DNA of 64,000 bases from Sphingomonas sp. HMP9 (lineage in GTDB: Bacteria; Pseudomonadota; Alphaproteobacteria; Sphingomonadales; Sphingomonadaceae), in the NCBI RefSeq assembly GCF_013374115.1, contig NZ_AP022673.1, forward strand, positions 3,870,501-3,934,500, in the 5' to 3' direction. Every line of letters starts with the position of its first letter. Positions within the stretch are counted from its first letter, which is position 1. The notes under the pieces were generated by a model, which saw nothing but the letters and a program-made list of their open reading frames with translations, made no database searches and was not told where the DNA came from. The position numbers and the translations under genes were made by a program. Positions 46,808 to 54,713 of this stretch are shown here, piece by piece.

Positions 46808-47162
46808 GCGGTGTCTTCCGGAACGGGGCGTTCGGCGGCGTAGGGGACACGGAAGAGGCTTGATCGCTTACTTCCCCCTCCGTCTGGCAAGTACCAGCCG
46901 CCGCGCTGGTGGGGGAGGGGCGTACGGTTGGTTGGGGGTTATGGGCCGTTGTGGGCCGATTCGCTGCTCCTGAGCGCTGGCCGTACCCGGCGGTTACGGT
47001 CGCTACTCGGCACGAACTGAGGAAGGGCGGGCTCTGCTCGCGCGTCCGAACTCGCCCATCTTCAGCTAGCCCTTTACTCTGAACCTGTTCCGTGGATGTC
47101 GGAACGAGCCCGGCACCACGGAGCGGCGTGCGGGCGGGGCTTAATCGCCCGCACGCCTACGG
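46808..47162. other. 355-base stretch without a gene, containing an imperfect palindrome
   Basis: No convincing gene is visible. An imperfect inverted repeat lies at 46873-46920 (TCCCCCTCC and CAAGTACCAGC against GCTGGTGGGGGAGGGG), resembling a decayed member of the repeats seen elsewhere. The rest separates the MFS gene from the convergent sodC gene. Confidence 0.45.
47126..47156 (-). terminator. Hairpin after sodC
   Basis: A perfect 11-bp stem, GCGTGCGGGCG / CGCCCGCACGC, with a 9-base loop lies six bases past the sodC stop. There is no T-run on the minus strand. It probably ends or stabilises the sodC transcript. Confidence 0.6.
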
Positions 47163-47699
47163 TTACCCCGCCTGGAACACGCCGCAGGCGATGCGCCCGC
47201 CGCTGTTGCCGGCGGGATCGGTCATCAGGTCGTCCGGACCTGCGTGAACCACGAATGCCGAGCCGTCGGTATCCATCAGGCCAGCCATCGTCGCGCCCGG
47301 GATCGTGATGCCGATCGTGCCGCGACCATCTGTGCCGATCACGAGGTTGGGTAGATCGCCCTCATGCGGTCCCTGCGGGTTCATGCTGCCGTGCTTCATG
47401 CCCGTCGGGTTCCAGTGGCCGCCCGCGGTCGTGAAGTCGGGGGCGTCGCAACGGCCGACCATGTGGATGTGCGCGCCGTGCGTGCCGGGGGGCATCGCCT
47501 TGGCATCGAGCGTGAAGCGGAGGCCACCCGCGACTTCGGTGGCGGTGGCGCGGCCGACGTCCCCGCCGGTCGCGGTCTGGAGCGTCGCGGTGGCGCGCTG
47601 GCCACCCGCCATCGGCGTGCCGGTCTCCATGCCGCCCTTTTCGCAGGCGGTCAGCCCGATCGTCGCCGCGCCGAGCAGCGCCAGTGTCGCAATCCGCAT
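47163..47699 (-). CDS. sodC: Superoxide dismutase [Cu-Zn], lipoprotein
   Basis: This 178-residue Cu/Zn superoxide dismutase has a lipoprotein signal (MRIATLALLGAATIGLTAC, lipid-modified Cys at about 19), so it is tethered in the periplasm or outer membrane. Copper and zinc ligands are visible in HGAHIHMVGRC, GGHWNPTGMKHG, GPHEGDLPNL and VVHAGPDDLMTDP, and the disulfide partner in GGRIACGVF. It removes superoxide outside the cytoplasm. Single gene with a hairpin behind it. Confidence 0.93.
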   Translation of the reverse strand: MRIATLALLGAATIGLTACEKGGMETGTPMAGGQRATATLQTATGGDVGRATATEVAGGLRFTLDAKAMPPGTHGAHIHMVGRCDAPDFTTAGGHWNPTGMKHGSMNPQGPHEGDLPNLVIGTDGRGTIGITIPGATMAGLMDTDGSAFVVHAGPDDLMTDPAGNSGGRIACGVFQAG

Positions 47700-47786
47700 T
47701 TCGTTTCTCCCTGTTGATACCGTCGCGTCGATGCCGTGGTGTTTGATACCGTCGCGTTGATCTCTTGGCGAACCCTCCGCCGCCGC

Positions 47787-48344
47787 TCAGGTTCCACCCG
47801 CGACGCCCAGCGCCGAGCGTGCCACCGGTTCGTACGTTGCGCCGTCGCGGCCGATATGGCTCTGGTACAGCACGAGATGGGGTAGCGGGAAGGGCGCGCT
47901 CGACAGTGCGGCATGGGTGGCGAGCCATTCGTCGATCGCGAACCCGACACCGGCCGATCGCGCCAGTCGTGCGACCGTGATGTGCGGGAGGTAGGCACGG
48001 TGTTCGGGCGCAAGGCCGGCACGGACGCACGCCTGGTCGACCTTGCGGTGCAGCGCCGCGAGCGCACCGTGCGGCGTCACGCCGGCCCAGAGCGTATCGG
48101 TCCGCCCGCGCTTCTCGAACCGGCCGACTCCGGTCAACGACACGCTCGGTACCGGCGCGCCGACCTGGCTCAGCGCCACGGCGATATCCTCCGCGACGGG
48201 GCGTTCGACCTCGCCGATGAACCGCAGCGTCACATGCAGGTCGTCATCGTCCTGCCACCGGGCGGCCGGAACGCCTTCCATTATGTCGAGCAGGCTCTGA
48301 CGGATAGCCGGCGGCGGGCGGAGGGCGACGAAAAGGCGGATCAT
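47787..48344 (-). CDS. thpR: RNA 2',3'-cyclic phosphodiesterase
   Basis: This 185-residue 2H phosphoesterase from the ATG at 48344 begins MIRLFVALRPPPAIRQSLL. Both HxT motifs are present, LHVTLRFIG and LPHITVARL, which form the active site for opening 2',3'-cyclic phosphates. The frame can extend to 48389, but the added part is unlike the family. Confidence 0.92.
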   Translation of the reverse strand: MIRLFVALRPPPAIRQSLLDIMEGVPAARWQDDDDLHVTLRFIGEVERPVAEDIAVALSQVGAPVPSVSLTGVGRFEKRGRTDTLWAGVTPHGALAALHRKVDQACVRAGLAPEHRAYLPHITVARLARSAGVGFAIDEWLATHAALSSAPFPLPHLVLYQSHIGRDGATYEPVARSALGVAGGT

Positions 48345-48466
48345 GGATTGCAGCAGGTTAACCGCGAACCACCGGGCCGATGCAACCACTCTGCTTGAAA
48401 AACGTCCTGTAAGGGACGATATTCACCGTAACCGGCACCATGCCGGGCAAAGGAGCTAATTTCACA

Positions 48467-49216
48467 ATGGCTAATTGGTCTGACCCCCGGCCCAGCGCCA
48501 CGCCGTTCGGCACGACGGCGACGGGCCAGCGTACCGAGGCCTATGACGCTGGTCTTCGGTCGTACATGCTGTCCGTGTATAACTACATGGGCTCGGCTGT
48601 CCTGCTGACCGGCATCGTCGCGATGCTGTTCGCATGGGGTGGCGCATCCTCGCCCGCCGCACAGGTGTTCATGAGCGGCGGCATCCTGAAGTATGTCATC
48701 ATGTTCTCGCCACTCGCGATCGTGTTCGGCATGAGCTTCGGCCAGAACAAGATGTCGACCGGCACGATGCAGATACTCTTCTGGGGCTTCGCCGTCCTGA
48801 TGGGCCTGTCGATGTCGACGATCTTCCTGGTCTATAGCGGCACGTCGATCGCAGGTGCGTTCTTCGCCACCGCCGCCGGTTTCGCCGGGCTGAGCCTGTT
48901 CGGCTACACCACCAAGCGCGATCTCTCGGCGTTCGGGACGTTCCTGATCATCGGCGTCGTCGGCCTGCTGGTCGCGAGCCTGATCAACATGTTCCTGCAG
49001 TCGGGCGTGATGCAGCTGGTCATCACCGGCGTCGGCGTGCTGCTGTTCGCAGGCCTCACCGCCTACGACACGCAGCGTACCAAGAGCCTGTATGCGCAGG
49101 TCGCGGGCACCGACATGGTCGGCAAGGTCGTGATCATGTCGTCACTCAGCCTGTACCTCGACTTTATCAACATGTTCATGTTCGTGCTGCGTCTGTTCGG
49201 TAGCAGCCGCAACTAA
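48467..49216 (+). CDS. Bax inhibitor-1/YccA family membrane protein
   Basis: This 249-residue protein has seven membrane helices in the BI-1 fold: YMLSVYNYMGSAVLLTGIVA, FFATAAGFAGLSLFGYTTKR, and the closing LYLDFINMFMFVLRLFGSSRN. Bacterial members act as pH-sensitive calcium leak channels or as modulators of membrane proteases; which applies here is unknown. I chose the ATG at 48467 behind AAAGGAG; an ATG at 48440 has no ribosome site. A strong terminator follows. Confidence 0.92.
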   Translation: MANWSDPRPSATPFGTTATGQRTEAYDAGLRSYMLSVYNYMGSAVLLTGIVAMLFAWGGASSPAAQVFMSGGILKYVIMFSPLAIVFGMSFGQNKMSTGTMQILFWGFAVLMGLSMSTIFLVYSGTSIAGAFFATAAGFAGLSLFGYTTKRDLSAFGTFLIIGVVGLLVASLINMFLQSGVMQLVITGVGVLLFAGLTAYDTQRTKSLYAQVAGTDMVGKVVIMSSLSLYLDFINMFMFVLRLFGSSRN

Positions 49217-49242
49217 CTCCCGCTAAGGGTGTGACGAACGCA

Positions 49243-49277
49243 GGGCTCGGCGGGACACCGCCGGGCCCTTTTCTTTT
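49243..49277 (+). terminator. Intrinsic terminator after the BI-1 gene
   Basis: An 11-bp stem, GGGCTCGGCGG / CCGCCGGGCCC (one G-T pair), with a tight loop is followed by TTTTCTTTT. It lies 26 bases past the stop codon. Confidence 0.85.
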
Positions 49278-49304
49278 GGCTTTAGAACAGGAATGGGACG
49301 CGCG

Positions 49305-50084
49305 ATGCGGCTCTCGATCGACGTGCGTCTGGATTACGGGATCGGCGGAGATGCCGATGTGCTGCTCCAGATCGAAGCCGCGGCGATGGCCGACCAGACG
49401 ATCGAGTCGGAATCGCTGACGATCTGGTCCGACAGCCCGATCCGGGCTGTCCGCGGCGAGGACGGAATCGGCCAGCGCTGCTGGTCGCGCGGGCATGGAC
49501 GGTTCACCGCGGAGTATAAGTCGATCGTCGCGGTGTCGCGCGAGCGCGTCCAGCTCGAGCTGTATCCGGCGACTCCGCCGCGGATGCTCGATGGTGAGCT
49601 GACGCCGTATCTGATGCCGAGCCGCTATTGCCCGTCGGATCGCTTCGAGGGCTTTGTCGCGCGCGAGTTCGGGGGGCTGGAAGGCGGGCCGCTCGCCGCC
49701 GCGCTGACCGAGTGGGTGTACCAGTCGCTCGACTATCGCTGCGGATCGAGCAGCGGCGAGACGACCGCGCTAGATACGTTCGCGTCGCGATCGGGGGTGT
49801 GCCGCGATTATTCGCATCTGCTGGTGTCTCTGGCGCGCGCGGGCGGGATCCCGGCGCGGTGCGTGTCCGCCTATGCGCCGGGCGTCGATCCGCCGGATTT
49901 CCACGCGGTCGCGGAGCTGTGGCTGGCGGGCGACTGGCGGCTGATCGACGCGACCAAGATGGCGACGTGCAGCGATATCGCACGCGTCTGCGTCGGGCGC
50001 GATGCGACCGATATCGCGTTCATGACGGTGTTCGGCCAGGCGTATCTCTGGGAGCAGACGGTGAAGGTCACGCCGCTGGATTGA
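49305..50084 (+). CDS. Transglutaminase-like domain protein
   Basis: This 259-residue cytoplasmic protein has the papain-like transglutaminase fold. The catalytic triad is readable: Cys166 in SGVCRDYSHL, His200 in PPDFHAVAE and Asp215 in LIDATKMA. The N-terminal 100 residues form the beta-sandwich common in bacterial transglutaminase-like proteases. Start at 49305; an ATG 12 bases earlier is possible. Activity could be protease or amidase; substrate unknown. Confidence 0.87.
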   Translation: MRLSIDVRLDYGIGGDADVLLQIEAAAMADQTIESESLTIWSDSPIRAVRGEDGIGQRCWSRGHGRFTAEYKSIVAVSRERVQLELYPATPPRMLDGELTPYLMPSRYCPSDRFEGFVAREFGGLEGGPLAAALTEWVYQSLDYRCGSSSGETTALDTFASRSGVCRDYSHLLVSLARAGGIPARCVSAYAPGVDPPDFHAVAELWLAGDWRLIDATKMATCSDIARVCVGRDATDIAFMTVFGQAYLWEQTVKVTPLD

Positions 50085-50103
50085 GGCGCTCGCCCCCGCG
50101 GAC

Positions 50104-50160
50104 TTGTTCTCCGGCGAAGGCGGCAGTCCAGTCCGGATCGCCGCCTTCGCGGGGAAACAA
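50104..50160. repeat. REP-doublet palindrome (CGCGAAGGCGGG family), diverged copy
   Basis: TTGTTCTCCGGCGAAGGCGG on the left and CCGCCTTCGCGGGGAAACAA on the right, with a changed centre (GTCCAGTCCGGATC). It sits between the transglutaminase-like gene and the next small gene. Confidence 0.8.
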
Positions 50161-50209
50161 AACTCACTTCGACCGTTAGTCATCGCCAAGACTAAAAAGG
50201 GACGTCGCA

Positions 50210-50509
50210 ATGACCGACATAGACAAGAGCGCGCTGGATAGCCTGTCCGTAGCGCCCGACGACAAGGATGCCGAGGGCAAGAGCTCAGGTCGCGATCCGC
50301 GCCAGGAAGCAGGCCAGGACAAGTCGATCGCTAAGCGCCTGCAGAAGAACCCCGACAGTGCGGACGCGCGTCTCGACAACGGGCTCGACGAGTCGATGGA
50401 CGGCAGTGACCCGATTTCCGCAACCCAGCCTGGGTCCGGCAGCGAGCCTGCGAAATCGTCGGGCTATGACGAGGATGCTGAGCAGGCACTGCGTGAAAAA
50501 CAGGCGTAA
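50210..50509 (+). CDS. Small acidic hydrophilic hypothetical protein
   Basis: This 99-residue protein is rich in Asp, Ser, Lys and Gln, with no hydrophobic segment and probably largely disordered (RDPRQEAGQDKSIAKRLQKN). The ATG is preceded by AAAGGGACG, and a perfect intrinsic terminator follows, so a transcript is likely. I do not recognise the family. Such proteins are often stress-induced, but nothing here proves it. Confidence 0.65.
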   Translation: MTDIDKSALDSLSVAPDDKDAEGKSSGRDPRQEAGQDKSIAKRLQKNPDSADARLDNGLDESMDGSDPISATQPGSGSEPAKSSGYDEDAEQALREKQA

Positions 50510-50533
50510 CTCTCCTTTCTGCTGAACGAACAG

Positions 50534-50563
50534 GCGTCGGTCGGCAACGACCGGCGCTTTTTT
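50534..50563 (+). terminator. Intrinsic terminator after the small acidic protein gene
   Basis: A 10-bp stem GCGTCGGTCG / CGACCGGCGC (one G-T pair) with loop GCAA is followed by TTTTTT, 25 bases past the stop. Confidence 0.88.
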
Positions 50564-50745
50564 GTTGCCTAAACGCCGCGCAAGACGATCAAATCGCATA
50601 GTTTCGTTCGGTTCGTCGCAGCCTTGTTGCAGCGCAGCAGCTTTCATGGTGGCTTGGTGTTACGGAAAGATGACGCGCGATAGGGTCGTTGTTAACCATC
50701 CGAGCGCATAGTCTGCCGGTTCCTTGACGAGAGCGGGGTGACGAC

Positions 50746-51300
50746 ATGGCTTCCAGAATGAAACCGGCACAGGGATCGATGACCCTCGCCGAGATGAAGG
50801 AATTCGCGGCTTTTCCGAGTTCGACGCAGCGGTATATCCGGCGTTCGCTCGATGTAGGCTTGGACCGCGAGGACGCAATGCAGCGCTGGTCGCGCGACGT
50901 GGTCGAGTCGGCCAGCATCCGGGCGCAGGCGCGGCTGTACAATACCCTTCCCGATCTTCGCGCGATGGTCCCCGACGACAGCGGTCTCGACGCGATCGAG
51001 CCGTTCCTGGCGCCGCTGATGACGCTTGTCGCGTTCGATCTGGGGCAGGGGCGGCTGACGAGTTTCTCGGCGTTGCGGTTCCTGTACGAGCGGTTGCTGG
51101 GTGCGGAAGTCCGGCCCTGGTTGCCGTCGGCATTCTGTGCCGCGGCTGCGCTGCCGCATCTGCATCCGGAATTGCGCCGCAAACTGCTCCAGTCGATCAG
51201 CGAGGCGGCGGCGACCGCGTCGGGCTGGTCGAACCGTCAGCCGGCATTCTTTCCGTATTGGGTGGAGAAGGTGGATTCGGGGACGACGCTGGCGAGTTGA
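50746..51300 (+). CDS. Hypothetical protein
   Basis: This 184-residue protein is predicted soluble and helical, without signal peptide. It contains SMTLAEMKEFAAFPSSTQRY, RWSRDVVESASIRAQAR, LMTLVAFDLGQGRLTSFSAL and LHPELRRKLLQSISEAA. I do not recognise a family. Codon use resembles its neighbours. It lies alone between a terminator and the convergent extensin-like gene. Confidence 0.65.
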   Translation: MASRMKPAQGSMTLAEMKEFAAFPSSTQRYIRRSLDVGLDREDAMQRWSRDVVESASIRAQARLYNTLPDLRAMVPDDSGLDAIEPFLAPLMTLVAFDLGQGRLTSFSALRFLYERLLGAEVRPWLPSAFCAAAALPHLHPELRRKLLQSISEAAATASGWSNRQPAFFPYWVEKVDSGTTLAS

Positions 51301-51318
51301 GTCGATCGGCCGACAGCA

Positions 51319-52047
51319 TCACCGACAGGCGCGCCACCCCATCGACCCGCGGTTCGCCTGGTCGAGGTGCAGGTGATCAGCATGTGCCGCATTATAGTCG
51401 GGGGACAGCGTCGTGGCGAACACCGTACACGCGCCATCGCGGACTTCGCGCAGGAAGGCCGACTTCGCGTCGCCGCCCTTCCAGTCCCGCGCAACCGTGA
51501 TGCGCGTGCCGTCGGTCAAGCGGAAGCCCGCGACGTCGACCGCGTCGGCGGTGGAGTGTTCGCTCCAGGTCCCGGCATCGCGACCGTAGATCCGTCGGCA
51601 ACTATAGCTGCCGAAATGATCAATGCTGGCGACGCGCGCGCCGAAGTGCTTGAGCGCAGCGGGCTGCACCACGTCCCATTCCCACATCGACAGCGCCGCC
51701 GCGACGGGGCAGGCGACGCCTAACCCGGCAGGTGCAAAGGCGATCTTGCGCGCACCGCCGGTCAGGCGCACGCCGTCGGCATAGCCGCATTGGCCCTCGC
51801 CCTTGCGCGGCGGCAACAACGTGTAGCGAACCCCGGCGCGGTCGAGCAGCGCACGGCACTGCGGGAAATCCTCGGTCAGCGCGGTGAGCTTGCGGCCGGT
51901 GAACAAGCCGATCGGCTGGCCGAGGTCGAGCGGTGGCCAGGGCAGGTCCTGCGGTCGCCCGCGCGCCATGGACCAGAGCATCAGCGCGAGCGTCGCAACG
52001 ATCGACAGCCCGACCAGCCAGCCCAGGGTCCGCCGCACGGCCCCCAC
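51319..52047 (-). CDS. Extensin-like family protein
   Basis: This 242-residue protein has an N-terminal membrane anchor or signal (LGWLVGLSIVATLALMLWSM) and a C-terminal extensin-like domain with the conserved Cys and His pattern: CPVAAALSMWEWDVVQPAAL, GSYSCRRIYG, STADAVDVAGFRL and AAHADHLHLDQAN. The domain is related to peptidoglycan-acting D-Ala-D-Ala carboxypeptidase folds and is probably periplasmic. It starts one base after the Nudix stop, so the two are translated together. Confidence 0.85.
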   Translation of the reverse strand: MGAVRRTLGWLVGLSIVATLALMLWSMARGRPQDLPWPPLDLGQPIGLFTGRKLTALTEDFPQCRALLDRAGVRYTLLPPRKGEGQCGYADGVRLTGGARKIAFAPAGLGVACPVAAALSMWEWDVVQPAALKHFGARVASIDHFGSYSCRRIYGRDAGTWSEHSTADAVDVAGFRLTDGTRITVARDWKGGDAKSAFLREVRDGACTVFATTLSPDYNAAHADHLHLDQANRGSMGWRACR

Positions 52048-52048
52048 G

Positions 52049-52819
52049 TCAGCCGCGCACGGCTTCGGTCATCGGCTCCGACGTGATCGGGTAACCCAAG
52101 TCGTCCGGGATGCAGAGGTGTTCGACACCATCGCGGATTTCGGTCCACGGCGTCACGGTGCGGATCGGATGCGCGCGCGCGTCGGCGATCGCGGCGTCGA
52201 CATCGGCAAAGCGGGCCAGCCGCTCGAGATTGCGCCGGGTCGGGAAGATGATTGTCGCGCGTCCCGCATCGGCATCCGCCAGGACCTGCGTCGCCGTCGC
52301 CCAGAACAGCCGCACGTTCTCGGTCGCGTCGACCCGCGGCGCGGGGGCATTCGCCGGCAACCGCGCAAGATAGAAGCGCGTGTCGAAGATCCGCGCATGC
52401 GCATGCGCCGGCCGCCAGCGGGCAAAATACGCGAGCGCGGCAAGGTCGAGATCCGTGTCGGCTGCAGCCAGCGCTTCGCCGAGTGCGGTGCCCGCATGGA
52501 GTGCCGCGCGCAGTGCCTCGAACGCGGCGGGGGACGGCATTGGTGACAGGCCGATGGGAAGGCCGGCCTCCTCGATCGTCTCGCGGATCGCGGCGATGCG
52601 CGCGGCGGTTTCGTCGTCGGGCGCGCCGAGCACTGCCGCCAGCGCATGATCGCCGGGATCGACCCGACCGCCGGGAAACACCAGCGCACCGCCCGCGAAC
52701 GCCATGGCCTTGGCGCGCTCGACCATCAGCAGTTCGGGCTTGCCGCCGTCCGTCTCGCGAAAAATCACGAGCGTCGCGGCGGGTATCGCAGGGGTCAGGG
52801 GAGGCGCGTCGTCGTCCAT
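52049..52819 (-). CDS. Nudix hydrolase (NUDT19-like)
   Basis: This 256-residue Nudix protein has an interrupted Nudix box: LVFPGGRVDPGD, then about 20 extra residues, then RETIEEAGL (Arg79 to Leu87), as in the NUDT19/CoA-pyrophosphatase-like group. It probably hydrolyses a nucleoside diphosphate compound such as a CoA derivative or FAD-like molecule. It lies 43 bases after apbE and one base before the extensin-like gene. Confidence 0.85.
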   Translation of the reverse strand: MDDDAPPLTPAIPAATLVIFRETDGGKPELLMVERAKAMAFAGGALVFPGGRVDPGDHALAAVLGAPDDETAARIAAIRETIEEAGLPIGLSPMPSPAAFEALRAALHAGTALGEALAAADTDLDLAALAYFARWRPAHAHARIFDTRFYLARLPANAPAPRVDATENVRLFWATATQVLADADAGRATIIFPTRRNLERLARFADVDAAIADARAHPIRTVTPWTEIRDGVEHLCIPDDLGYPITSEPMTEAVRG

Positions 52820-52862
52820 GGCTTTGGGGTAACGCGCGACGCGGCGATCGGGTAGCGGCGTT

Positions 52863-53837
52863 CTAGTCGACCAGCATCGCCGTGAGGGCAGGGGTCAGAT
52901 ACTCGCGCACGTCGCCGTCGATCAGGGTGACGATCCGCGCGGCGATCCGGCGATTCTCGGCCAGGGACAAGCCTTCGTCCGGGCCGAGCACCGTGAGCGC
53001 GGTCGCCCAGGCGTCGGCGTCCAGTGCAGTGGCGTGGATGACGCTGACCGAGACCACGCCGGTGTCGATCGGACAGCCGGTGCGCGGATCGAGCGTGTGC
53101 GCGCCGCGGCGGTAGTCGCCGGAGGTCGCCACCGCGAGGCCGTGTAGTGCGACGCGAAGCGGCGGTAGCGTCAGGCCGGGCGGGCTTTCGAGATGGACCC
53201 ACCAGGGATCGCCGTCCGGCCCGATCCCGCGCCCGACAAGCTCGCCGCCGATCTCGACCAGCGCGTTCCGGATGCCCGCGTCGTGCAGCAAGTCGGCGAT
53301 CACGTCGACAGCATGGCCTTTCGCGATCCCGGACAGGTCTAGCGCTACGCCGCCGGGCTGGTGAAGATGCCCACCGGTGGTCGAAAGTGTCAGCCGCGAG
53401 CAGCCGGATGAGGCGCGTGCGGTTCCGCCCGCCCCCGCGTTCGGCGGCGCGGATACGGTGAAGGGACCGAAACCCCAGGCATTGACGAGCGTGCCGATCG
53501 CCGGATCGAATGCGCCGTTGGTCGCCTCCGCGATCGCCAGGCCACGCGCCATGACCCAAGCGAAATCGGGTGGGAGCGTCGTCCAGGTGCCGCGCGGCGA
53601 CCGGTTGAAGCGCGAGAGCAGCGAATCCGGTGCCCAATGGCTCATCTCTGCAACCAGCCCGGCGAGTCGCGCGACGATGGCGGCGCGGACCGGCGTCGGA
53701 TCGGTGCCGGCGGGGGCGGCGAAGCGTAGGCTCCACGACGTCCCCATCGTCTCGCCGTGCAGGTCGAGCAGCACTGCCGACGGATCGCGCGCCGCGAACG
53801 CCGCGGCGTCGATCGTCGGCGGCAGCGCGATCCTCAC
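52863..53837 (-). CDS. apbE: FAD:protein FMN transferase (ApbE)
   Basis: ApbE (324 residues) transfers FMN from FAD to Thr/Ser in DGxSGAT-like motifs of extracytosolic proteins. Landmarks are GETMGTSWSLRF, SGIAKGHAVDVIADLL, EIGGELVGRG, and HTLDPRTGCPIDTGVVSVSV followed by ALDADAWATAL. Unusually, the N-terminus (MRIALPPTIDAAAFAARDPS) shows no signal peptide or lipobox, although ApbE normally works in the periplasm. The upstream gene ends 10 bases before it, leaving no room for a longer start. It sits in an operon with DUF4198, DUF2271 and PepSY genes. Confidence 0.93.
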   Translation of the reverse strand: MRIALPPTIDAAAFAARDPSAVLLDLHGETMGTSWSLRFAAPAGTDPTPVRAAIVARLAGLVAEMSHWAPDSLLSRFNRSPRGTWTTLPPDFAWVMARGLAIAEATNGAFDPAIGTLVNAWGFGPFTVSAPPNAGAGGTARASSGCSRLTLSTTGGHLHQPGGVALDLSGIAKGHAVDVIADLLHDAGIRNALVEIGGELVGRGIGPDGDPWWVHLESPPGLTLPPLRVALHGLAVATSGDYRRGAHTLDPRTGCPIDTGVVSVSVIHATALDADAWATALTVLGPDEGLSLAENRRIAARIVTLIDGDVREYLTPALTAMLVD

Positions 53838-53847
53838 GCCGGACGCA

Positions 53848-54702
53848 TCAGGGCGTGAGGACTTCGAGCGTCGTGACGTAGCTCATCCGGCGTTCGGTCG
53901 CACGCGGCGCGGTCGCCTTGGCGTCGGTCAGCGTGGCGTTGAGCCAGTACATCCCCGCAGTAGGCCATGAGACGCTCAGCACGCCATCCGCGCCGGTGGT
54001 CAGCTCGCGCGCGCCCTCGTCGTTGCGATACCGCTTGCCGCCTGGGATCACCGTGACCTTCAGGCCGGACGCGGGCTTGCCGTCGACCAGGAAGCGGAAC
54101 TTCGCGGTTTCGCCCGCCACCAGCTCGTCGGGGTGCGTGATCGGTGCGAACTCCAGGCCTTTGCCGGTCGTCTTGAAGACGGTGGTGGTCGGCGCGCCCG
54201 CGGTCACGAAGATCTCGTTGCGGCCCGAGACCTCGGTCACCTTCACGTCGGTCGCGTTGGCGGGGATATCCGCGACCGTCAGCGGAGCGGGCGCATTCGG
54301 CTGGGGCGGGCCGCGACGACCGCCGAGACGCTTCTCGACGCCATCGACCTTGAAGCTGCCCATGACGGCAGACATCTGCGTGCCGATCTTCCACGTGCCG
54401 GGCTTGTCGAGCTTCACGTCGAACACCGACCGATAGCGGCCCGTCGCGCCGTTCTGGAGAATGCCCTCGCTGCCGTCCGGCTGCCACACCTTCATGCCGT
54501 CGAGCCGGAGCGGCTGGTGATCGAAGAAGAACAGGTCGTTCGAGACCGCGGCGTCGACCGTCACCCAGCCGTCGGTCCCCGAGAACACGGTGGCGGACGG
54601 CAACAGCCACATACGGTGTGCCGACAGCCCGGCGGGAACCGACAACAGCGCCGCAGCGGTCATCAGGCGTGCCGAAAACGACTTCATGGCGAATGGCTTC
54701 AT
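53848..54702 (-). CDS. DUF4198 domain periplasmic protein
   Basis: This 284-residue protein from the ATG at 54702, with AAGGA eight bases upstream, has a signal peptide (SARLMTAAALLSVPAGLSAH). The mature N-terminus HRMWLLPSATVFSG is typical of DUF4198. The rest forms beta-rich domains (VTVDAAVSNDLFFF, KFRFLVDGKPASGLKVTVIP). The family is found beside metal-uptake and flavinylation genes. A ligand-binding or structural role in the periplasm is inferred, not proven. It lies 11 bases after the DUF2271 gene and 10 before apbE. Confidence 0.88.
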   Translation of the reverse strand: MKPFAMKSFSARLMTAAALLSVPAGLSAHRMWLLPSATVFSGTDGWVTVDAAVSNDLFFFDHQPLRLDGMKVWQPDGSEGILQNGATGRYRSVFDVKLDKPGTWKIGTQMSAVMGSFKVDGVEKRLGGRRGPPQPNAPAPLTVADIPANATDVKVTEVSGRNEIFVTAGAPTTTVFKTTGKGLEFAPITHPDELVAGETAKFRFLVDGKPASGLKVTVIPGGKRYRNDEGARELTTGADGVLSVSWPTAGMYWLNATLTDAKATAPRATERRMSYVTTLEVLTP

Positions 54703-54713
54703 GACGTGATCCT

